A stretch of 32,073 bases of DNA from Candidatus Aegiribacteria sp. (GCA_030600545.1 JAUVLV010000028.1:1-32073), one strand, 5' to 3'. Counted from the stretch's first letter, positions 15,984 to 24,761 are shown. Program-made: numbers and translations. Notes: a model not told the origin generated them from the letters alone.

Positions 15984-15999
15984 ACCGTACCGGTTTTTT
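15984..15999 (+). terminator. Weak candidate terminator after the Hdr operon
   Basis: A short stem ACCG-TAC-CGGT (15984-15994) runs straight into six T. The stem has only four pairs, so termination may be inefficient or factor-dependent. It lies five bases after the last stop codon, where a terminator is expected before the opposing gene. Confidence 0.35.
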
Positions 16000-16008
16000 C
16001 TGGTTCAC

Positions 16009-16485
16009 CTATTTTATTATATCCGATGGTACTTCGAACAGGCAGTTGTAGGGCGCACTGAAATAATCTCCAAGCAGGTCTTCAGGCTGGCCAACAGCTT
16101 CAAGCGAATCCCTCCAGTGAGAGAATGATACAGACCCTGTACTGGCTCCGATTACCCGGAGTATTCGCATCATTTCTCCGACTTCCCATATGTAGCTGTC
16201 GGCTTCTTCGATGTCCAGGATAACTCTTTCATTAACGTGGCAGGTCAGAAAATAATCCATAAGAGGATCGGTAGACCAGAAGGACATTATCTTTCCGCTC
16301 TCGTCACGAATGATCGGATGAATGTAATCGCCGACTTCATAACCCAGGAAAATACCGCTTACAGTTGTGGAATCGTATACAATGTTTGGCGGAATTTCAA
16401 AGTCATCCGCAACCACGCCGGATAGAACAGCCAGAATAAATATCAGGTTCAAATTCAACCTCATTCCTATTGAAAAATACTCCAT
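16009..16485 (-). CDS. Small exported protein of unknown function
   Basis: The 158-residue product begins with a clear signal peptide (MRLNLNLIFILAVLSGVVA, then DDFEIPPN), so it is exported. I use ATG 16485; the in-frame ATG at 16464 (MRLNLN) gives a more typical signal peptide and may be the true start. The mature protein is acidic with many aromatic residues, two cysteines and no recognisable domain. A pattern such as VSGIFLGYEVGDYIHPIIRDESGKIMSFW suggests a small beta-barrel (OB-like) fold. It converges with the Hdr operon and is divergent from the CoADR-type gene, with no operon partner. Confidence 0.7.
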   Translation of the reverse strand: MEYFSIGMRLNLNLIFILAVLSGVVADDFEIPPNIVYDSTTVSGIFLGYEVGDYIHPIIRDESGKIMSFWSTDPLMDYFLTCHVNERVILDIEEADSYIWEVGEMMRILRVIGASTGSVSFSHWRDSLEAVGQPEDLLGDYFSAPYNCLFEVPSDIIK

Positions 16486-16602
16486 GACTTTTCAAACTGA
16501 ATATTGCTTCTTATTCAAGACATCACAATACCATGTAAACTAATATAGCGGGAACAGAAAAAATCCTCAACGACTGGTTCATATGCGTTTAACCATGTGT
16601 GT

Positions 16603-16630
16603 TTTTCACTTGAATATTGTATATTATAAA
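16603..16630 (+). promoter_or_regulatory. Candidate promoter of the CoADR-type gene
   Basis: TTTTCA (16603-16608), a 16-base spacer and TATAAA (16625-16630) make a plausible sigma-70 promoter about 50 bases before the ATG at 16683. The spacer contains TTGAATA, also present downstream of the ArsR promoter near 9867, a weak hint of co-regulation. Confidence 0.4.
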
Positions 16631-16682
16631 TGAAAATTTAACATACGAACTTTGTAGGAAAACTTCCAGTTAAGGAGATATA

Positions 16683-18038
16683 ATGAAATCATATGATGTA
16701 ATTATCATCGGAGCCGGTCCCTCGGGAATTGTTACAGGAATAACTGCCAGAAAACAGAATCCGGAAAAGTCCATTCTTATGATCAGGGAAGAGGAAAAGG
16801 GTCTTGTTCCGTGTGGAATTCCCTACATTTTTCATGACCTTGACGATATATCACAGAACCTCATGGGACCTGCACCATTCGTAAATGCTGGCGGCGAGGT
16901 TCTGGTTGACAAGGTAACCGATATCGATATTCGCGGCAAGACTCTTCAAACCGAGTCCGGAAATGGTTTTTCTTACGGCAAGCTTGTCTTTGCGACCGGT
17001 TCAATCCCAACCATTCCAACGTTTATCAGGGGTTACGATCTGGAGAATGTTGAATACATCGCAAAAAGTTTCAATTACATCAACGGGCTTATGGATCGGA
17101 TAAGACCCGCAGTGGATATTGTTGTCATCGGAGGAGGGTTCATAGGCGCCGAAGTTGCTGAGCAGCTTGCTAAACACAGAGACAAGAATGTAACGCTGGT
17201 CGAAAGGGAGAATCATTGCCTTTATCGCGCTTTCTCAGCCGATTTTGCAGCACTTGCTGATGAACATCTAAGGAATGCCGGAGTGAATGTATTGACAGGC
17301 TGTACCGTTAAGGAACTTCAGGGCAGCAGTGGTAAAGTTGAGTCGGTTATACTGGAAGATGGAAGATCGATCAAAGCTGACCTGGTTTTCTCAGCAATAG
17401 GATACAAACCCCGAACCGGGCTCGCGGCCAGGGCCGGTCTTCAGCTGACAAGTAACGGAACGATCAGAGTTGACAGGTACCTGCGTACCGAGGAGAAGGA
17501 TGTATACGCAGTTGGAGACTGCTCACAGACTTCCGGTTTCATAACAGGCAGAACGGATAATATAATGCTGGCCTCAACGGCTACGGCAGAGGCAAGAATA
17601 CTGGGTTACAACCTGTTCAGCATCAGCCTGCTCCGTACTTTTTCTGGAACACTGTCTGTGTTTTCTACCGAACTGGACGGGTTCGTATTCGCTTCTGCGG
17701 GGGCGATTGAACAAACAGCTGAGGAAGCAAACGTGGATTACGTGATCGGTAGATTCGAAGATGTCGATCGCCATCCAGGTACACTGCCGGGTGCGAAGAA
17801 GATAATAATCAAGATAATCGTCTCTCCTGAAAACGGTGAGATAATCGGTGGAGAGATCTACGGCGGGAAATCCGCGGGGGAACTAATAAATGTTATCAGT
17901 CTTGCTATTCAGAAATACGTTACAGTGTATGAGATGATATCCTTTCAGACCGGAACGCATCCTCTGCTGACAACCGCGCCAACGAAATATGCACTGGTCA
18001 AGGCATGTGAAAACGCTATTGTGAATATAGGAAAGTAG
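16683..18038 (+). CDS. CoA-disulfide/persulfide reductase-type flavoprotein
   Basis: The 451-residue FAD/NAD(P)H oxidoreductase belongs to the CoADR/NADH oxidase/Npsr branch of the pyridine nucleotide-disulfide reductases. The FAD motif IIGAGPSGIVTGITA is at 8-22, the single redox cysteine at C44 (LVPCGIPYIF, the hallmark of the branch), the NAD(P)H motif VVIGGGFIGAEVAEQL near 146-161, and the second FAD motif VYAVGDCSQ near 277-285. The C-terminal dimerisation domain follows; there is no fused rhodanese domain. Members reduce CoA disulfide, CoA persulfide, polysulfide or elemental sulfur with NAD(P)H. AAGGAG precedes the ATG. Placement just after the TusA/DsrE/Hdr operon supports a sulfur role, but it has its own promoter. 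Confidence 0.88.
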   Translation: MKSYDVIIIGAGPSGIVTGITARKQNPEKSILMIREEEKGLVPCGIPYIFHDLDDISQNLMGPAPFVNAGGEVLVDKVTDIDIRGKTLQTESGNGFSYGKLVFATGSIPTIPTFIRGYDLENVEYIAKSFNYINGLMDRIRPAVDIVVIGGGFIGAEVAEQLAKHRDKNVTLVERENHCLYRAFSADFAALADEHLRNAGVNVLTGCTVKELQGSSGKVESVILEDGRSIKADLVFSAIGYKPRTGLAARAGLQLTSNGTIRVDRYLRTEEKDVYAVGDCSQTSGFITGRTDNIMLASTATAEARILGYNLFSISLLRTFSGTLSVFSTELDGFVFASAGAIEQTAEEANVDYVIGRFEDVDRHPGTLPGAKKIIIKIIVSPENGEIIGGEIYGGKSAGELINVISLAIQKYVTVYEMISFQTGTHPLLTTAPTKYALVKACENAIVNIGK

Positions 18039-18101
18039 GTCGGGCTAAATTATCTAAACTTCACATATCAAAATATAGAATATATATGATATAAATTGTA
18101 T

Positions 18102-19430
18102 TTATGGGAGATTTTCGATAAGAGAGTCTTCGAATATACGGAGCATTTTCTCCATATCCATTTTCCCTGTAACCAGGGGAGGCCATAGATAGAGTACCGG
18201 CCCCAGGGGACGGATGAACAGCCCTTTTCTTCTGGAAGTTTCATCAATTTCAAGGGCTTTCCCTGATCCACCGTTTTCTTCGCTTATTTCCAGTGAGCTC
18301 ATGCAGCCAAGAGCTGTCGATCCATATACACCGGGGATATTTCTAAATCTTTTGAATGCTTCCGAAAGCATTTTCGAAAGCATCTCTACATTCTCCAGAA
18401 CTTTATCCCTTTCATATACGTCAATGGCGGCACATGCCGCAGCTGCAGCTATAGGGTTGCCGCAGTAAGTATGACCATGGTAAAAAGTTCTATCCGTTTC
18501 GACATCACTTCTGAAGGCGTCGTAAATCTTATCCGACGCAACAACGGCACTCATTGGAAGGGTTCCCCCGGTGAGACCCTTCCCGATGCACATCATATCC
18601 GGCACTATTCCTGCAAGCTCCGAGGCGAACATTCTGCCGCTGCGGCCGAATCCCACTGCGATCTCATCCAGAATCAGCAGCACGTCATTCTCATCACAGA
18701 GTTTTCTCAATTTAGCAATATATCCGGGTGGATAAATTCTCATTCCGACAGCACCCTGACATACAGGTTCCACTATCACAGCAGCAATAGAACCGGAGTT
18801 TTCAGTTACCGCCTTTTTCATTGAGTTGAAACATTCCAACTCACAGTCTTCAGGTTTTCTTTTGTATCTGCAGTGAAAACAATGAGGCGATTCAGCTGTA
18901 ATCGATTTATTAATAACATGCTCTACCGATTCATGAAACCTGCTGATATAACCCAGACCCACGCATCCGAGTGTATCACCATGGTATCCGCCGGATAGAG
19001 ATATCATTCTTTTCTTTCCCGGCCTTCCCTTATTCCACCAGTACTGTATCGATATCCTCATGGCCGCTTCCACTGAACAGGCTCCGTCTGAAGCGTAGTA
19101 AACCCTTGTAAGATCTCCCGGTGCAATCTCAGCTATCTTCTCCGAAAGCTGAATTATCTTTGTATGCGACATGCCGCCTGTGATTGAATTCTGAAGCATC
19201 CCTGACTGTTTTCTTATTGCTTCGATTATATCCCTCTGGCTGTGCCCCAGATTCATGCACCACCAGGAGCTGATACCATCAAGCATCCTGTGCCCGTCGG
19301 TATCTATCAGGTAAACACCTTCAGCCTCCTCAATTACGGGAAACCTGCTCTGTTCAAGAGAACTGATATCGGTATAGGGATGCCAGAAATGGCTGATATC
19401 CTTCTTTCGAAGAGTCTCCGTTCTTATCAT
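18102..19430 (-). CDS. bioA: Adenosylmethionine-8-amino-7-oxononanoate aminotransferase (BioA)
   Basis: The 442-residue class III PLP aminotransferase converts KAPA to DAPA in biotin synthesis. SHFWHPYTD (13-21) and DGISSWWCMNLGH (51-63) are BioA signatures. The PLP aspartate lies in LILDEIAVGFGRSG (D255) and the Schiff-base lysine is K284 in CIGKGLTGGTLPMSAV. A four-cysteine insert at 184-200 (CFHC...CELEC) is reminiscent of the insert in Bacillus-type enzymes, some of which use lysine as amino donor, so the donor (SAM or lysine) cannot be fixed here. ATG 19430 overlaps the bioD stop by four bases. It is the last gene of the biotin operon, converging with the flavoprotein gene across a 63-bp AT-rich gap. 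Confidence 0.97.
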   Translation of the reverse strand: MIRTETLRKKDISHFWHPYTDISSLEQSRFPVIEEAEGVYLIDTDGHRMLDGISSWWCMNLGHSQRDIIEAIRKQSGMLQNSITGGMSHTKIIQLSEKIAEIAPGDLTRVYYASDGACSVEAAMRISIQYWWNKGRPGKKRMISLSGGYHGDTLGCVGLGYISRFHESVEHVINKSITAESPHCFHCRYKRKPEDCELECFNSMKKAVTENSGSIAAVIVEPVCQGAVGMRIYPPGYIAKLRKLCDENDVLLILDEIAVGFGRSGRMFASELAGIVPDMMCIGKGLTGGTLPMSAVVASDKIYDAFRSDVETDRTFYHGHTYCGNPIAAAAACAAIDVYERDKVLENVEMLSKMLSEAFKRFRNIPGVYGSTALGCMSSLEISEENGGSGKALEIDETSRRKGLFIRPLGPVLYLWPPLVTGKMDMEKMLRIFEDSLIENLP

Positions 19431-20140
19431 GACAGTTCCAGGATCTTTCCGGCCAGGATTGACATGGTTCTCATAAAAGAAACGTTACAGGCCGATTCGT
19501 CCACGCCTGGCATATATGGGATATCCATCGTTAAAGGTACTTCACCAAATTTCGCGATTGCCCGGGGATTATCTTCTGTGATTATTGAAGTATCCTCTGT
19601 CAGGTGGTTCACGACTACCGCTGTGATTCGCAATCCGGCATTCTTCAGAACCGTAATCGAAAGCAGTGAATGATTTATCGTACCCAGATCCTCTCTGGCC
19701 ACGAGGATAACCGGCCAGTTCAGCTCAATCATAAGATCAAGCATTTTTTCATTTTCATTGAGCGGAACCAGGATCCCTCCAGCTCCCTCGGCAACCAGAA
19801 AGTCGCAACTGTTCGATAACCTTTCCATCTTATTAACAATTGTTTTTACATCTGGCTGAATCCCGGACAGCCTTCCCGCAAGATGGGGGGAACACGAGGG
19901 AGTGTATCGGAAAGGACACATCAGATCCAGTAATTGAGCATCGGGCTGCAACCCGGCCATCCTGATACTGAATTCAAGGTCGGGTGCTGAAAGCATGCCG
20001 TTTACTTCAGTACATCCTGTCTGTACAGGTTTTACAGGAAGAACAGCTACTTCTTCGTCTCTGAGAGCTTTCAGAAGTCCGGCGGCAACAAGTGTCTTGC
20101 CTACGCCCGTACCTGTCCCGGTTACGAACATGCCTCGCAT
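19427..20140 (-). CDS. bioD: Dethiobiotin synthetase (BioD)
   Basis: The 237-residue ATP-dependent carboxylase closes the ureido ring of dethiobiotin from DAPA and CO2. The P-loop GTGTGVGKT lies at residues 8-16, the catalytic KPVQTGC near 36-42, and the second conserved region VAEGAGGILVPLNENE near 117-132. The length and motifs are normal for the family. The gene starts two bases after the bioC stop and overlaps bioA by four bases, so it is translated as part of the operon. It acts in the cytoplasm as a homodimer in known cases. Confidence 0.97.
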   Translation of the reverse strand: MRGMFVTGTGTGVGKTLVAAGLLKALRDEEVAVLPVKPVQTGCTEVNGMLSAPDLEFSIRMAGLQPDAQLLDLMCPFRYTPSCSPHLAGRLSGIQPDVKTIVNKMERLSNSCDFLVAEGAGGILVPLNENEKMLDLMIELNWPVILVAREDLGTINHSLLSITVLKNAGLRITAVVVNHLTEDTSIITEDNPRAIAKFGEVPLTMDIPYMPGVDESACNVSFMRTMSILAGKILELS

Positions 20141-20142
20141 GC

Positions 20143-20949
20143 TTACGATTTCCTCGCCAGGATGTACAGGATTCTGTAGGTTGACGAGACTTCTCCGCAG
20201 CTGTCAATCCGGAAATGCTCCCTGTAATATTCCATCATCTTCTTCAAATCTCCGGGCTTCAAAAAGGCTGTGCCCTGTTCAATGCAGGCTCCAATTCCTC
20301 TTATTGATTTAAGAACCTCAATCGGATGACTGTACGCACACGCAACATTTTCAACAGTACTTAAACGGATGTTCATCCCGCTGTTTTCAAAGCGGTTTGT
20401 CCATTCTTCTTCCGTATCCAGGTCAAGCTGACGCATCACCTTTCTGGCTCCAAAGAAGCAGCTTTCCTCAAGCTCACGCAGCATTCCCCTGACGGGAATT
20501 GCCATCAGGCAGCTTCCGCCGTCCGGGAGCATCGCATATATACTGTCCGTAAAACGCCGTCTATCGTGAAACCACTGAAGGGAACAGCTGGATACCACAA
20601 GATCGTACCTGTCTCCATTTCCGCAGTACTTTTCGGCATCGGCCACCAGAAAAGATACCTGTCTTGAGCAACGAAGTTTCGAGCTGCAGCGATGAACCAT
20701 ATCCGGGGAAATATCCAATGCAGTCACGAAGGAATCCGGAAAGCGCTCGAGCAGTTTCTTCGTAAGAATCCCTGTACCGCATCCAATTTCCAGAATCGAT
20801 ACTGCGGTATCATCGGGAGGAGCAAAATCAATCAGCCTTTTCGCAATTATCCTATGGTGATCTGCATACCTGTCGTAAAGTCCGGCAGCTTTTGAGAAGC
20901 TGCTTTTGATAACAGATTTGTCAGGAGATACAATAATCACAGAATTCAT
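20143..20949 (-). CDS. bioC: Malonyl-ACP O-methyltransferase (BioC)
   Basis: The SAM-dependent methyltransferase caps malonyl-ACP (or malonyl-CoA) so that it can enter fatty-acid elongation as the pimelate precursor. I start at ATG 20949 (268 residues), which gives the standard BioC N-terminus VIKSSFSKAAGLYDRYADHHRI; a longer frame from 21093 would add 48 unrelated residues inside bioH. Motif I ILEIGCGTGILTKKL and LDISPDMV bind SAM; VVSSCSLQWFHD is motif IV, and the GIGACIEQGTAFLKPGDLKKMMEYYREHF tail is BioC-specific. It overlaps bioH by 29 bases, suggesting translational coupling, and has no strong ribosome binding site of its own. Confidence 0.93.
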   Translation of the reverse strand: MNSVIIVSPDKSVIKSSFSKAAGLYDRYADHHRIIAKRLIDFAPPDDTAVSILEIGCGTGILTKKLLERFPDSFVTALDISPDMVHRCSSKLRCSRQVSFLVADAEKYCGNGDRYDLVVSSCSLQWFHDRRRFTDSIYAMLPDGGSCLMAIPVRGMLRELEESCFFGARKVMRQLDLDTEEEWTNRFENSGMNIRLSTVENVACAYSHPIEVLKSIRGIGACIEQGTAFLKPGDLKKMMEYYREHFRIDSCGEVSSTYRILYILARKS

Positions 20950-21610
20950 TAAGCAGATTTCCCATTGTTTCTGGTTCGGTAAGAGGCAGCAGATGCCCCG
21001 AGTTTCTAAAATATTTCTCTCTCGAATTACCAGATGTATTCGTGCTGATGTATTCACTGCATTCCCAGGGAATAATATCGTCTTCTCTTCCATGAATCGT
21101 CATTACCGGAGCCTCTGCAGTAAGCATAACCTCTGTATCAGTCATGAATTCCAACCCTGAAAGCAGCGCATCCATCGTTATCGAATCGGATTCGTACAAC
21201 AGGTTATCAACCAGTTGAGGATTCTTAAAGGGACTGAGACACCGTGTAAAAAAGCCTTTCAGATAAACCTTTCTGTTCCTCTCAAGCATAGCCCTTATCT
21301 GAGCTGGAGCTTCTCTTGGAACCCCGGGTCTTTCACCTTTTTCTACAAGGCAGGCCATTGATGATATCAGATACAGTCCGGCAATATTATCTGGATGACG
21401 GGCTGCTTCCATAAGCGCGATCTGCCCTCCCATTGACCACCCCGCGATAATGCATCGGTCAGAGCTTCCAGCAATTCTTCCGCTGAGTTCACCATCAATT
21501 GCGCTCCACCAGTCAACGCATTCAGCATCTAATTCATCTTTTAGAATCTTGATAACGGGATCCCATAAAGTGCATTTCGTCGCCCAGCCGGATACAAGGT
21601 AGAGTTTCAC
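20921..21610 (-). CDS. bioH: Pimeloyl-ACP methyl ester esterase-like hydrolase (BioH)
   Basis: The 229-residue alpha/beta hydrolase would remove the methyl group from pimeloyl-ACP methyl ester after elongation. The nucleophile serine is S59 in AGWSMGGQIAL, the acid lies in HGREDDIIP and the catalytic histidine in NSGHLLPL. The opening LYLVSGWATKCTLWDPVI matches BioH, including the GW oxyanion segment. Sequence alone hardly separates BioH from other gatekeepers of this fold such as BioV or BioJ, but the position between bioF and bioC makes the role secure. ATG 21610 overlaps the bioF stop by four bases. Confidence 0.9.
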   Translation of the reverse strand: MKLYLVSGWATKCTLWDPVIKILKDELDAECVDWWSAIDGELSGRIAGSSDRCIIAGWSMGGQIALMEAARHPDNIAGLYLISSMACLVEKGERPGVPREAPAQIRAMLERNRKVYLKGFFTRCLSPFKNPQLVDNLLYESDSITMDALLSGLEFMTDTEVMLTAEAPVMTIHGREDDIIPWECSEYISTNTSGNSREKYFRNSGHLLPLTEPETMGNLLNEFCDYCIS

Positions 21611-22725
21611 CGAATGCCACCATTTATGAAATTCAAAACCTCTGCTGTGTGGTAGAGGTCCTCCCGGGAGTGCCTCAGTGTAACTGAAAGTCTTATCCGC
21701 GCTGTTCCTTCAGGTACGGTGGGTGGTCTGATGGCAACAGCCGAAATATTTTCCGTCTTCAAGTAGTCGGAGAGTGCGACAGCTCTGTGGTTTTCTCCCA
21801 CATGAACAGGGACGATCTGTGATTCCGAAGGCGCCGTTGAAAAGCCGGAAGATTCTATCATATTTCTGAAATGGGAAGCTGTCTCGAGAAGTTTTCTTCC
21901 CAAATCGGGCTCAGATTCAATAATATCAATAGCCTTTAGGGCCGCGGCGGGGGCTGCCGGTGGTAAACCTGTGGAATATATGAAAGTCCGTGCCCTGTTG
22001 ATCAAAAACTCTTTCATATCCGTATTACCAGCAACAAAACCACCGTAGCTTCCCAGGGCTTTACTCAGAGTACCTATTATTGCATGCGGTTTAACTCCAT
22101 ATTCTCTGCATACCCCGCCACCGTTTCCAAAAATCCCTATTGCATGGGCTTCGTCAACTATGAGATTGCAATTGTAACGCATGGACAATTGCTCCAGTCT
22201 TCGAAGCGGGGCTATATCCCCGTCCATGCTGAAAAGGGAATCGGTTACAATAAAACGATTTCCCCTGCAGGTTCTGTTTGCCAGGAAATACTCCAGGTGG
22301 TCCATGTCGCAGTGTCCGTACCTGAACACACCGGCCCTGCTAATCAGCGCACCGTCTACAAGGCTGGCGTGATTCAGTTTATCCGAAAACACAAGATCAT
22401 CCCTGGATGTAATCGAGCTGAGAAGCCCTGTATTCGCCAGAAAACCGCTTCCAAAAAGCAAAGCTGCCTCCATACCGGTTTGTCTGGCAAGACGGATTTC
22501 CAGATCCTCGTGAAGTGCAATATTCCCTGACATCAACCTGGATGCAGCCACGCTGGAACCGTACAATTCAATCGCCCTTATGGATGCTTCCTTCAGAAGC
22601 GGATGATCAGCCAGCCCCAGATAGTCGTTGGATGAAAACTCCAGCATATCCGGTCTTCTGACTGCAAGTTTCCTGGTAAGACCATCCTTTTCTATCTTCT
22701 CCAGGTCATTGCCGTACGTTCTCAT
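21607..22725 (-). CDS. bioF: 8-amino-7-oxononanoate synthase (BioF)
   Basis: The 372-residue PLP enzyme condenses pimeloyl-ACP with alanine to KAPA. Visible hallmarks are LEFSSNDYLGLADHP (28-42), GSSVAASRLMSGN (56-68), the cofactor segment FGSGFLANTG, SLFSMDGDIAPL (163-174), DEAHAIGIFG (191-200) and the PLP lysine K222 in GTLSKALGSYGGFVAG. The size is usual for AONS, and nothing suggests the related KBL enzyme given the operon. ATG 22725 overlaps the bioB stop by four bases (ATGA). Confidence 0.97.
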   Translation of the reverse strand: MRTYGNDLEKIEKDGLTRKLAVRRPDMLEFSSNDYLGLADHPLLKEASIRAIELYGSSVAASRLMSGNIALHEDLEIRLARQTGMEAALLFGSGFLANTGLLSSITSRDDLVFSDKLNHASLVDGALISRAGVFRYGHCDMDHLEYFLANRTCRGNRFIVTDSLFSMDGDIAPLRRLEQLSMRYNCNLIVDEAHAIGIFGNGGGVCREYGVKPHAIIGTLSKALGSYGGFVAGNTDMKEFLINRARTFIYSTGLPPAAPAAALKAIDIIESEPDLGRKLLETASHFRNMIESSGFSTAPSESQIVPVHVGENHRAVALSDYLKTENISAVAIRPPTVPEGTARIRLSVTLRHSREDLYHTAEVLNFINGGIR

Positions 22726-23672
22726 GATGCTGGAATTCTTCCTGCGGTTTCCAGGAGTTCCAGATCGTTCTGAATCCGTGAACCTGCCGTAGTAAGAAGG
22801 TCTCCTGTCATTATACCCGTCACCCCGGCTCTGAATATTTCTTTCTGATATTCACCCAGAAGTTTTCTCCCGGCACATATTCGCAATTCGGCTTCCGGAC
22901 AGACCATTCCGAACATGATTACTGTTTTCAGCATATCTGCTGGTGAAAAAAATTCCTGCCGGGAGTTGATTCGCGTACCCTTGAGTAGAATAAGGAAATT
23001 CAACGCAATCGAATCAACTTTCAGATCCCTCAGCTGAAACGCCATATAAACCCTCTGACGCAAACTCTCTCCAAGGCCGATGATCCCGCCCGAACAAACT
23101 TCCAATCCTGCAAGTTTCGCGTTAGATATCGTATTTATCCTGTCCTGCCAGGTATGTGTTGTACAGATTTCGGGGAAGTAAGTTCTTTCAGTCTCAAGGT
23201 TATGGTGATACCTGCTAAGACCTGTACTCCGTAAAAGTTGTAGCTGCTGCAGCGAAAGAAGACCCAGGGAAGCGCACCAGAATGGTTTCATTTCCCTGCC
23301 CCTGGATATCATTCCGCAGATATTTTCCAACTCCTCCCGGGTGGGAGAACCACCACTGGTCACAATTGAAAAATTCCCTGCTCCAAGTTCTCCTGCTCTC
23401 CTCCTGGCGGACAGTATGCTGTAACTATCCATCATCGGATAAGATTTGCAGGACGTAGAGCTTACAGATGACTGAGCACAGAAGGCACAGTCTTCGGTAC
23501 AGTTTCCCGATTTGGCATTAACTATTGAACAGAGTGAAACTTCATCTGAGGACTTCTCGGCTCTCATTCCATCGCAGAGCTGAAGCAATGATGGAATCCG
23601 CTTCTCAGGAGTCTTAAGAACTTCAAGGGCTCTGTCGGGACTGATATCCTGCATAATGTGATTTCCCTGCAT
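22722..23672 (-). CDS. bioB: Biotin synthase (BioB)
   Basis: The 316-residue radical SAM enzyme inserts sulfur into dethiobiotin. The radical SAM cluster cysteines are C58, C62 and C65 (NCTEDCAFCAQS). GLEVCSGGIIGLGES and RICAGRKLLG contain further BioB residues; the latter arginine binds the auxiliary [2Fe-2S] cluster. MTGDLLTTAGS matches the C-terminal family motif. The first ATG (23672) directly follows the birA stop; Met7 (23654) has a better placed AGGGAAA and may be the real start. It acts in the cytoplasm. The [2Fe-2S] cluster is destroyed as sulfur donor in known BioB, so dependence on FeS assembly is expected. Confidence 0.97.
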   Translation of the reverse strand: MQGNHIMQDISPDRALEVLKTPEKRIPSLLQLCDGMRAEKSSDEVSLCSIVNAKSGNCTEDCAFCAQSSVSSTSCKSYPMMDSYSILSARRRAGELGAGNFSIVTSGGSPTREELENICGMISRGREMKPFWCASLGLLSLQQLQLLRSTGLSRYHHNLETERTYFPEICTTHTWQDRINTISNAKLAGLEVCSGGIIGLGESLRQRVYMAFQLRDLKVDSIALNFLILLKGTRINSRQEFFSPADMLKTVIMFGMVCPEAELRICAGRKLLGEYQKEIFRAGVTGIMTGDLLTTAGSRIQNDLELLETAGRIPAS

Positions 23673-24665
23673 TCAGCTGCCTGAGGAAGTTCCATGCAGA
23701 GTAGCATCCCCCGCATATACCATACGCACTGAACCATCTCGAAGTTCAAGCTTCAGGGCTCCATTATTCGCGATCCCTACTGCTTTTCCACTGATTATTT
23801 TTGTCGCTGTCTTCACATCGACCTGCTTATTCTGAAGCATTGAATACGTGTTCCATTCATCTATAATGAAACCCAGATCTCCCAATGATAACCACTCATT
23901 GTAGACTCTCTCGAATTCCTCCAGCAGAAATACTGCTGTTTTCACCCTTGAGTATTCACTTCCAGTCTCCATTAACAACGAAGTGGCAATATTTCGAATT
24001 GAATCATCAGATGGTTTCATATTGACGTTTATTCCCGTACCCACCACAACGTAATTAACCCTGTCTATCTCCGCCTTTATTTCACAGAGAGTACCGCTTA
24101 TCTTTTTTCCGTGACAGTAAATATCGTTGGGCCATTTTATATTGAATTGCAGATTAGAAACCATGCGATTAAGAGCCCTGACTGACGCTATGACCGACAG
24201 AATCGGAATCTGGGATGCTTCAGCCGGCGAAACCTCGGGTCTTAAAACGATGGAAAGGTAAAGGTTCATGCCTGGAGGTGAAATCCATTTTCTTCCTTTT
24301 CTACCCCGGCCCCTGGTCTGCTGATCAGTCGTTACTACGGTACCGTGTGTGGCTCCCTGCCTCGCCAGTGTCATCGCAAGATCATTGGTTGAATCCACCG
24401 TTTTCATATAAACGATTTCATCACCGAAACATTCAGTATCAAGATAACGGTGGATTTCATCACTGATAGGCAGGTCAATCCCTTCCGACAATCGGTATCC
24501 GCGGCTAGAGACAGCATCGATGGTATAACCCATTTCCCGCAGCTTCCCGATGGTTTTCCATACGGCCGAACGTGATACACCCAGTTCCGTAGATATATCT
24601 TCACCTGATATGTATTCTCTGCTGTTCCTTAGAATTTTCAGAATTTTGCGACCGTTGTCGCCCAT
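23673..24665 (-). CDS. birA: Bifunctional biotin protein ligase / biotin operon repressor (BirA)
   Basis: The 330-residue protein has an N-terminal winged helix (1-62, SGEDISTELGVSRSAVWKTIGKLREMGY), the catalytic core with GRGRKGRKW (119-127, biotinyl-AMP loop) and KWPND (177-181) plus the active lysine region GKKISG (187), and a C-terminal SH3-like domain. It attaches biotin to carboxyl carrier proteins and, when holding biotinyl-AMP without acceptor, binds its operator. It is the first gene of the biotin operon, 89 bases downstream of a clear BirA operator, so it should control its own expression and that of bioB-F-H-C-D-A. GGAAG lies six bases before ATG 24665. Confidence 0.97.
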   Translation of the reverse strand: MGDNGRKILKILRNSREYISGEDISTELGVSRSAVWKTIGKLREMGYTIDAVSSRGYRLSEGIDLPISDEIHRYLDTECFGDEIVYMKTVDSTNDLAMTLARQGATHGTVVTTDQQTRGRGRKGRKWISPPGMNLYLSIVLRPEVSPAEASQIPILSVIASVRALNRMVSNLQFNIKWPNDIYCHGKKISGTLCEIKAEIDRVNYVVVGTGINVNMKPSDDSIRNIATSLLMETGSEYSRVKTAVFLLEEFERVYNEWLSLGDLGFIIDEWNTYSMLQNKQVDVKTATKIISGKAVGIANNGALKLELRDGSVRMVYAGDATLHGTSSGS

Positions 24666-24732
24666 TATTGACTTCCATATCTGCTTGCTATTAAATATTA
24701 TATTTCGGTATTAATCATTCAGCACAGATGTG

Positions 24733-24761
24733 AGTATGAACCAAGGAATGACTATTGTCAA
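24733..24761 (-). promoter_or_regulatory. Promoter of the birA-bio operon
   Basis: On the minus strand a perfect -35 TTGACA (24761-24756) is followed after exactly 17 bases by CATACT (24738-24733). The -35 lies inside the proximal arm of the BirA operator, so bound BirA would block RNA polymerase. Confidence 0.7.

Noticed and set aside
18039-18101. AT-rich convergent gap as bidirectional terminator
   Set aside because: No GC-rich stem with a T-run is present; only loose AT alternation.
20950-21093. 48-residue N-terminal extension of BioC
   Set aside because: It overlaps bioH in another frame and is unlike any BioC N-terminus; ATG 20949 gives the standard beginning.
22084-22530. Plus-strand open frame of 148 codons
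   Set aside because: It is antisense to bioF, which has full catalytic motifs.
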